From CAWVWF01 sp963933885 (GTDB lineage Bacteria > Bacteroidota > Bacteroidia > Flavobacteriales_C > GCA-002722245): a stretch of DNA of 17,988 bases. The first letter of the stretch is position 1, and each line of letters starts with the position of its first letter. The notes below the pieces were generated by a model, which worked only from the letters and a program-made list of their open reading frames with translations, was not told where the DNA came from and did not search any database. Positions 14,092 to 17,988 of this stretch are shown here, piece by piece. The DNA lies in contig CAWVWF010000052.1 in assembly GCA_963933885.1 (NCBI GenBank), positions 1 through 17,988 on the forward strand, given 5' to 3'. A program made the position numbers and the translations under genes.

Positions 14092-14346
14092 TTAAGAAGG
14101 TGTTTGTGTTGTTTTTTGATTGAATTTCTTAAGCATTGTTTTACCCAGAAAAAGATAAGAAACAAGAATAACTAGTGCACCAATTAGATCTCCATTGGAA
14201 GCTAAGTCTTCAAAATTGTATTGTATTAAAAATAGAATTACACTTAAAGCCAATTGTAGAATGGCGTAAGCGATGTTTCCTTTAGTACTATATCCAAACA
14301 AACCTAGGAAGTGAGTTTTAGTAATTCCGAAAATAAAATGAGGCAT
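14092..14346 (-). CDS. Small membrane protein, N-terminus apparently lost
   Basis: From its first ATG this encodes 84 residues with two strongly hydrophobic segments (about 25-43 and 54-67) and a basic C-terminus, so a small inner-membrane protein. I do not recognise a named family, but MPHFIFGITKTHFLGLFG resembles a conserved motif of small membrane proteins in which, as I recall, another helix comes first. Such a helix is encoded just upstream in frame (IDFIIGALIANS), but it is cut off from its own ATG at 14391 by a TAA at codon 3. The protein may be expressed only from the internal ATG, or the gene may be decaying. Confidence 0.55.
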   Translation of the reverse strand: MPHFIFGITKTHFLGLFGYSTKGNIAYAILQLALSVILFLIQYNFEDLASNGDLIGALVILVSYLFLGKTMLKKFNQKTTQTPS

Positions 14347-14391
14347 CGAATTGGCGATTAAAGCACCGATAATAAAATCAATTTAATTCAT
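14347..14391 (-). other. Interrupted 5' end of the small membrane gene
   Basis: Reading leftward, ATG (14391) overlaps the stop codon TGA of the preceding gene as ATGA, a common coupled arrangement. It is in frame with the 84-residue protein, but the third codon is TAA (14385-14383). The twelve codons after it encode IDFIIGALIANS, a plausible membrane helix start. A single base change in codon 3 would restore a 99-residue protein. ATT at 14382 is the only other candidate start in this stretch. Confidence 0.6.
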
Positions 14392-15215
14392 TTCTTTATT
14401 ATTTTTTCATTGAGTGATGTGAAATCAACTTTTGGAATCATGAAAGCAAAGCATTCACCATCTTTAATTATATTTTGAAGTGCTTTAGATTCGAAAGTTG
14501 TTATTTCTAAAGGAATGATTTCATTAACATCAAAACCTAAATTGATTTCAGCAACGCAGTATTTATTTTTCTCCAATTTAGACAATGCAAAATCTTGAAT
14601 GCATATGTTATTTAACAAATCAATATGATTTTTAGAAATATTTGTGAATACTTCAGGGATTACCCAATTGTTAGTCGGTTTCGTTTCAATATAAATTGAG
14701 TTGGCATTACTTTCGCCACTTTCAATAATAGACTTGGATTTACTGTGTTTGAATTTAATTGGATAATGTGTCTGTAGAATATTACTAAAGACACGGCTTC
14801 CTAATGTGTAGATTAAACTACTCATTACATTAGAAATGAATAGTACCGTTGGTTTCTTAGTATCTATGTATAGTCTCCAATTACTTTGAAATGGTGAACC
14901 GAAAATACTTTTAACCATATCAAAAGCTGAAGGACGTAAGTTTCCATGTTTATAATTAAGAACAGTTAAAAGAACAGAGTCTCCATATTGAATCAGGTTA
15001 TAATGCTCAGGAACTATGTGTTTAATTTTGTCAATTGGAACCATCCAATTTAAGTAAACGACATCTTTGATGTCACTTTTGAGTTTGAATTTCGAAAACG
15101 GATAATTTAGAACTGTTTTCGTTTTAAGAAATAGTTTCTTGTTAAGAATAAAGTTGAGTATAAAACGATAGAATGTTTTTTGAGGATAAATGAACTTATT
15201 GTTTGTATTAAGCAT
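14388..15215 (-). CDS. DUF2071-like protein
   Basis: A 275-residue protein whose middle resembles DUF2071, an acetoacetate-decarboxylase-like fold: VVYLNWMVPIDKIKHIVPEHYNL, then a block SNWRLYIDTKKPTVLFISN, both characteristic in position. About 50 basic, hydrophobic N-terminal residues precede the domain, and no cleavable signal is obvious. Function is not established. It lies 15 bases downstream of metX on the same strand, so it is likely cotranscribed with it, and its TGA stop overlaps the ATG of the interrupted membrane gene. The family call is moderately sure. Confidence 0.65.
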   Translation of the reverse strand: MLNTNNKFIYPQKTFYRFILNFILNKKLFLKTKTVLNYPFSKFKLKSDIKDVVYLNWMVPIDKIKHIVPEHYNLIQYGDSVLLTVLNYKHGNLRPSAFDMVKSIFGSPFQSNWRLYIDTKKPTVLFISNVMSSLIYTLGSRVFSNILQTHYPIKFKHSKSKSIIESGESNANSIYIETKPTNNWVIPEVFTNISKNHIDLLNNICIQDFALSKLEKNKYCVAEINLGFDVNEIIPLEITTFESKALQNIIKDGECFAFMIPKVDFTSLNEKIIKK

Positions 15216-15230
15216 TTATCATTATTCCTT

Positions 15231-16256
15231 TTACTGAAATTCAGGAAATGACTTTTTAATCACATCACCAATCTTTTTGTATTCTAAAAGGAAACCATCA
15301 TGACCATATAAACTGTCAATTAATCTATACTCAGCATTTGGTAAATGATCAGCCATAAATTTCTGCTCAGTAGGAGGGCATAATAAATCCGAACTAATAC
15401 TTAACACCAATCCTTTTTGTTTGATTCGTTTTAAAGTATCCTTAATATCAGCATCTCTTCCACGAGCAATATTATGCGTGTCCAGAATCTCAGTCAACTT
15501 ATAATAAGAAATAGGAGAGAAGCGCTTCGCTAATTTTTCTCCTTGGTATTTTAAATATGAAGTAGAACGAAAGTCTTCGATTTTTTCGTTCGATTCTTCT
15601 TTTTGGTGATGGTGATAGATTTCGTGGTTGCGATAGAAAAGTAAACCAATTTGTCTAGCACCCTTTAAACCTTCTAATCCTGAATTCTCGTGATCTTCAC
15701 CCCAAGAAGGGTCTAGTTCTATAGCTGTTCTGTGAGCAGTATGAACTGCAACACCCCAAGCACTTTCTTTTGGACTCGTTACGCAGATTGTATAGTTCTC
15801 AATTGTTTCCGGTTCCATCAATAACCACTCTAAAGCTTGGTAACCACCACAACTTCCACCAACAGCCATTTTAATTTTATCAATTCCTAAATGTTTTCTT
15901 AATTCAATTTGAGAATTCACAACATCTCTAATTGTAATAAATGGGAAATTATGATAAAACGGTTTGTCTGTATCTGGATCAATAGAGTTAGGTCCAGTAG
16001 AACCATAACAAGAACCTAGCATGTTAGCACATACAATGAAATGTTTTTTAGGATCGAATAATTTTCCTTCACCTACTAAACCATCCCACCAATCATCAAC
16101 ATTACTAGCAGCAGTTAAAGCATGAAAAATCCACACAACATTGTCTTTAGCCTCGTTCATCTCACCATAGGTGTTATAAGCGACAGTTGGCTTTTTTAAG
16201 ACTTTTCCTGATTCTAAAACCAGGTCCTTAGGTGAATTATAAAATTGCTTACTCAA
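15231..16256 (-). CDS. metX: Homoserine O-acyltransferase (MetX type)
   Basis: A 341-residue alpha/beta-hydrolase-fold enzyme that transfers an acyl group, normally acetyl from acetyl-CoA, to homoserine in methionine synthesis. Family motifs are VAYNTYGEMN, FHALTAASNVDDWW, NMLGSCYGSTGP, the nucleophile elbow GGSCGGYQALEW (Ser135), Asp290 in SISSDLLCPP and His319 in YGHDGFL. The elbow reads GSCGG where GSMGG is usual. Acetyl versus succinyl specificity cannot be settled by eye. It is divergent from osmC and the sulfhydrylase gene, which would use its product, and leads a minus-strand unit with the DUF2071-like gene. Confidence 0.92.
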   Translation of the reverse strand: MSKQFYNSPKDLVLESGKVLKKPTVAYNTYGEMNEAKDNVVWIFHALTAASNVDDWWDGLVGEGKLFDPKKHFIVCANMLGSCYGSTGPNSIDPDTDKPFYHNFPFITIRDVVNSQIELRKHLGIDKIKMAVGGSCGGYQALEWLLMEPETIENYTICVTSPKESAWGVAVHTAHRTAIELDPSWGEDHENSGLEGLKGARQIGLLFYRNHEIYHHHQKEESNEKIEDFRSTSYLKYQGEKLAKRFSPISYYKLTEILDTHNIARGRDADIKDTLKRIKQKGLVLSISSDLLCPPTEQKFMADHLPNAEYRLIDSLYGHDGFLLEYKKIGDVIKKSFPEFQ

Positions 16257-16278
16257 AGTACATTGCGATTTAGATATG

Positions 16279-16310
16279 CGAAATTAACAAAAAGGGGTAT
16301 TAAGATCAAA
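16279..16310 (-). promoter_or_regulatory. Possible metX promoter
   Basis: On the minus strand TTTG (16310-16307) is followed after 20 bases by TAATTTCG (16286-16279), one mismatch from TAnnTTTG, and then by the metX ATG at 16256. Spacing fits the Bacteroidota -33/-7 layout, but the -7 is imperfect. I see no SAM-binding riboswitch structure in this short leader. Confidence 0.4.
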
Positions 16311-16355
16311 CATTATTGATGAAAGTTCGAAGAGTGAATTGTTAATAGAAAATAT

Positions 16356-16363
16356 TAACTTTG
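16356..16363 (+). promoter_or_regulatory. Promoter -7 element of osmC-sulfhydrylase (TAACTTTG)
   Basis: Exact TAnnTTTG match, 28 bases before the osmC ATG at 16392. A TTG at 16339-16341 is closer than the usual -33 spacing. It is the only promoter-like site found for both osmC and the following sulfhydrylase gene. Confidence 0.6.
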
Positions 16364-16391
16364 ATAAACACACATTAAATAAGCATTTATT

Positions 16392-16820
16392 ATGAAAATT
16401 GTTTTAGATAGAGTTGATAATGCATTTCATTTTGAAGCCAAAAACGAAGATGGTAAAATTGTAAATATTGATGGAGCTCCAGCGATTGGAGGACATGATA
16501 TGGGCGTACGTCCAATGCAATTATTAATCATGGGACTAGGTGGTTGTAGCGCTATTGATGTAATATTAATATTACAGAAACAAAAACAAATAGTTGATGA
16601 CTTGAAAATTGAGTTAGATGCTGAACGTTTTAAAGATGTAGAGCCTGCTTTGTTTGAGAAAATTCATGTTACTTTTAATTTTAAAGGTGATTTGAAGGCT
16701 GCTCGTGTAAAAAGAGCCGTTGCTTTAAGTATGGATAAATACTGTTCAGTAGCGAAGATTTTAGAAGAAACAGCAACAATTACTTATAGCTCTACAATTA
16801 ATGGAGTAGCTATAGCATAA
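16392..16820 (+). CDS. OsmC family protein
   Basis: A 142-residue OsmC/Ohr-fold protein. The two redox cysteines are present: Cys52 in MGLGGCSAIDV and Cys118 in DKYCSVAKIL, matching the family's thiol-peroxidase pair. OsmC relatives reduce organic peroxides and some act on persulfides. Only 11 bases separate it from the homoserine sulfhydrylase gene, so a link to sulfide or thiol chemistry is an inference from context. The group is the YhfA/OsmC-like branch as far as motifs allow. Confidence 0.88.
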   Translation: MKIVLDRVDNAFHFEAKNEDGKIVNIDGAPAIGGHDMGVRPMQLLIMGLGGCSAIDVILILQKQKQIVDDLKIELDAERFKDVEPALFEKIHVTFNFKGDLKAARVKRAVALSMDKYCSVAKILEETATITYSSTINGVAIA

Positions 16821-16831
16821 AATATTTCAAG

Positions 16832-17988
16832 ATGAGTGAATTACAAGACAGTACCAAAGCCATTCGAATTAAGTCGAAGCAAACGCATCATAAGGAGCAT
16901 TCAACTCCAATGTTTTTAACCTCTAGTTTTACTTTCGATAGTGCGGAAGATATGAGGGCTGCTTTTGCAGGAGAAAACGATGCGAATTTATATTCACGTT
17001 TTTCAAACCCAAACTATTCTGAGTTGGTTGATAGAATGTGTGCGTTAGAAAAAACTGAAGCTGGTTATGCAACTGCTACAGGAATGGCTGCTATTTATGC
17101 ATCTATAGTTTCTGTAGTTGGAAACGGAGATCATATTGTTGCTTGTAGAAGTATATTTGGTTCAACACATACTGTAATCACTAAGATCTTGACTCGATTC
17201 GGTATTACACATACTTATGTAGATGTAGACGCGACAGAAGAGGAATGGAGTGCTGCTATACAAGATAATACTAAAATGATTTTCTTAGAGTCGCCAACTA
17301 ACCCAGGTGTTGAAATCGTAGATTTATCTATGGTTGCTAGAGTTGGGAAAAAACATGGTGTTTTAACTAACGTTGATAACTGTTTTGCGACACCGTATAT
17401 TCAAAAACCAACTGAGTTTGGAATTGATATCGTAACGCATTCAGCAACTAAGTATATCGATGGACAAGGTCGTGTGATGGGTGGACTGATTTTAGGTCCA
17501 AAAGAATATATTGAAGAAGTTTATACTTTCTGTAGGTCTACCGGTCCATCAATCTCTCCGTTTAATGCTTGGACATTAAGTAAAAGTTTGGAGACTTTGG
17601 AGATTAGAATGGAGCGTCATTGTAAGAGTGCTTTAGAATTAGCAACTGCGTTAGAGAGTCATCCAGATATTGAAAAAGTAAAATATCCTTTCTTATTATC
17701 TCATCCGCAATTTGATATTGCTAAAGAGCAAATGAAACAAGGAGGAGGTATTGTTACTTTTGAAGTAGAAGGTGGGCTTGAAAGAGGTATAAAATTTTTA
17801 GACGCAATTAAATTGTGTTCTCTATCAGCAAACTTAGGAGATTCGAAGACTATTATAACACATCCTGCTTCTACAACGCATTATAAGCTTACTGATGAAG
17901 AAAGGGCGAGTGTTGGTATCACACCTGGACTAATAAGAGTTTCTGTAGGGTTAGAAAATATTATAGATATTATTATAGATATCGAACA
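16832..17988 (+). CDS. O-acyl-homoserine sulfhydrylase, PLP-dependent (3' end beyond window)
   Basis: An open frame of 385 codons from the ATG at 16832 (MSELQDSTKAIRIKSKQT) running off the window, so the C-terminus is missing by perhaps a few residues. It is a Cys/Met-metabolism PLP enzyme: YSRFSNPNYSELVDRMCALE, the ATGMAAI loop, FLESPTNPG, the PLP lysine in THSATKYIDGQGR (Lys207), and the substrate end SLGD-type ANLGDSKTIITHPASTTH. It would make homocysteine from acylated homoserine and sulfide, which fits MetX next door. Cystathionine gamma-synthase is an alternative within the same family; the sulfhydrylase call rests on overall resemblance to MetZ/MetY-type proteins and context. Confidence 0.85.
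   Translation, partial: MSELQDSTKAIRIKSKQTHHKEHSTPMFLTSSFTFDSAEDMRAAFAGENDANLYSRFSNPNYSELVDRMCALEKTEAGYATATGMAAIYASIVSVVGNGDHIVACRSIFGSTHTVITKILTRFGITHTYVDVDATEEEWSAAIQDNTKMIFLESPTNPGVEIVDLSMVARVGKKHGVLTNVDNCFATPYIQKPTEFGIDIVTHSATKYIDGQGRVMGGLILGPKEYIEEVYTFCRSTGPSISPFNAWTLSKSLETLEIRMERHCKSALELATALESHPDIEKVKYPFLLSHPQFDIAKEQMKQGGGIVTFEVEGGLERGIKFLDAIKLCSLSANLGDSKTIITHPASTTHYKLTDEERASVGITPGLIRVSVGLENIIDIIIDIE

Noticed and set aside
16257..16391. SAM riboswitch between metX and osmC
   Set aside because: Leaders predicted from the promoters are only about 15-25 bases on either side, and no multi-stem structure was found.

Overview
The window looks like chromosomal DNA of a member of the Bacteroidota, most likely the Flavobacteriales. 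The evidence is low G+C content, genes without clear Shine-Dalgarno sites, repeated TAnnTTTG promoter -7 elements, a secreted protein with a type IX secretion C-terminal sorting domain, a DUF4202 protein, and a fused HisB of the Bacteroidota type. It is mostly housekeeping biosynthesis. No phage, transposase, CRISPR, rRNA or tRNA gene was seen.

Layout. Positions 1-466 hold two tandem copies of a structured intergenic repeat of about 142 bp. An orphan lipoprotein binding protein follows (467-1606, +), then a third, decayed repeat copy and a strong bidirectional terminator. Next is a divergent pair, an SRPBCC protein (-) and an alpha/beta hydrolase (+), whose predicted -7 elements face each other one base apart. 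Two more repeat copies fill 3038-3415. From 8838 down to 3416 on the minus strand runs a histidine unit: a leader peptide with four His codons, an attenuator, hisG, hisD, hisC, hisB, a c-type haem-binding protein and an anchored unknown protein. hisH, hisA, hisF and hisI are absent. A DUF4202 gene lies just upstream of the his promoter.

From 9559 to 13194 the plus strand carries pyrR-pyrB, a STAS protein, a T9SS-sorted secreted protein and RNase Z (TTG start). The last gene meets a degenerate SAM-hydrolase-family gene tail to tail, and the two share a TTAA stop. The final part is a sulfur-amino-acid region: metX runs leftward with a DUF2071-like gene and a small membrane protein whose start appears interrupted by a stop codon, while divergently osmC and a homoserine sulfhydrylase gene run rightward off the window edge. 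MetX activates homoserine and the sulfhydrylase replaces the acyl group with sulfide to give homocysteine.

The observations most worth following are the repeat family (stems of GATT-NNN-AATC type with variable 3-nt loops, and loops 1 and 3 complementary in four of five copies), the his attenuator, the interlocked promoters at 2385-2401, the stop codon at the start of the small membrane gene, and two enzyme homologues lacking expected metal-binding or catalytic residues (HisB phosphatase half, SAM hydrolase homologue).
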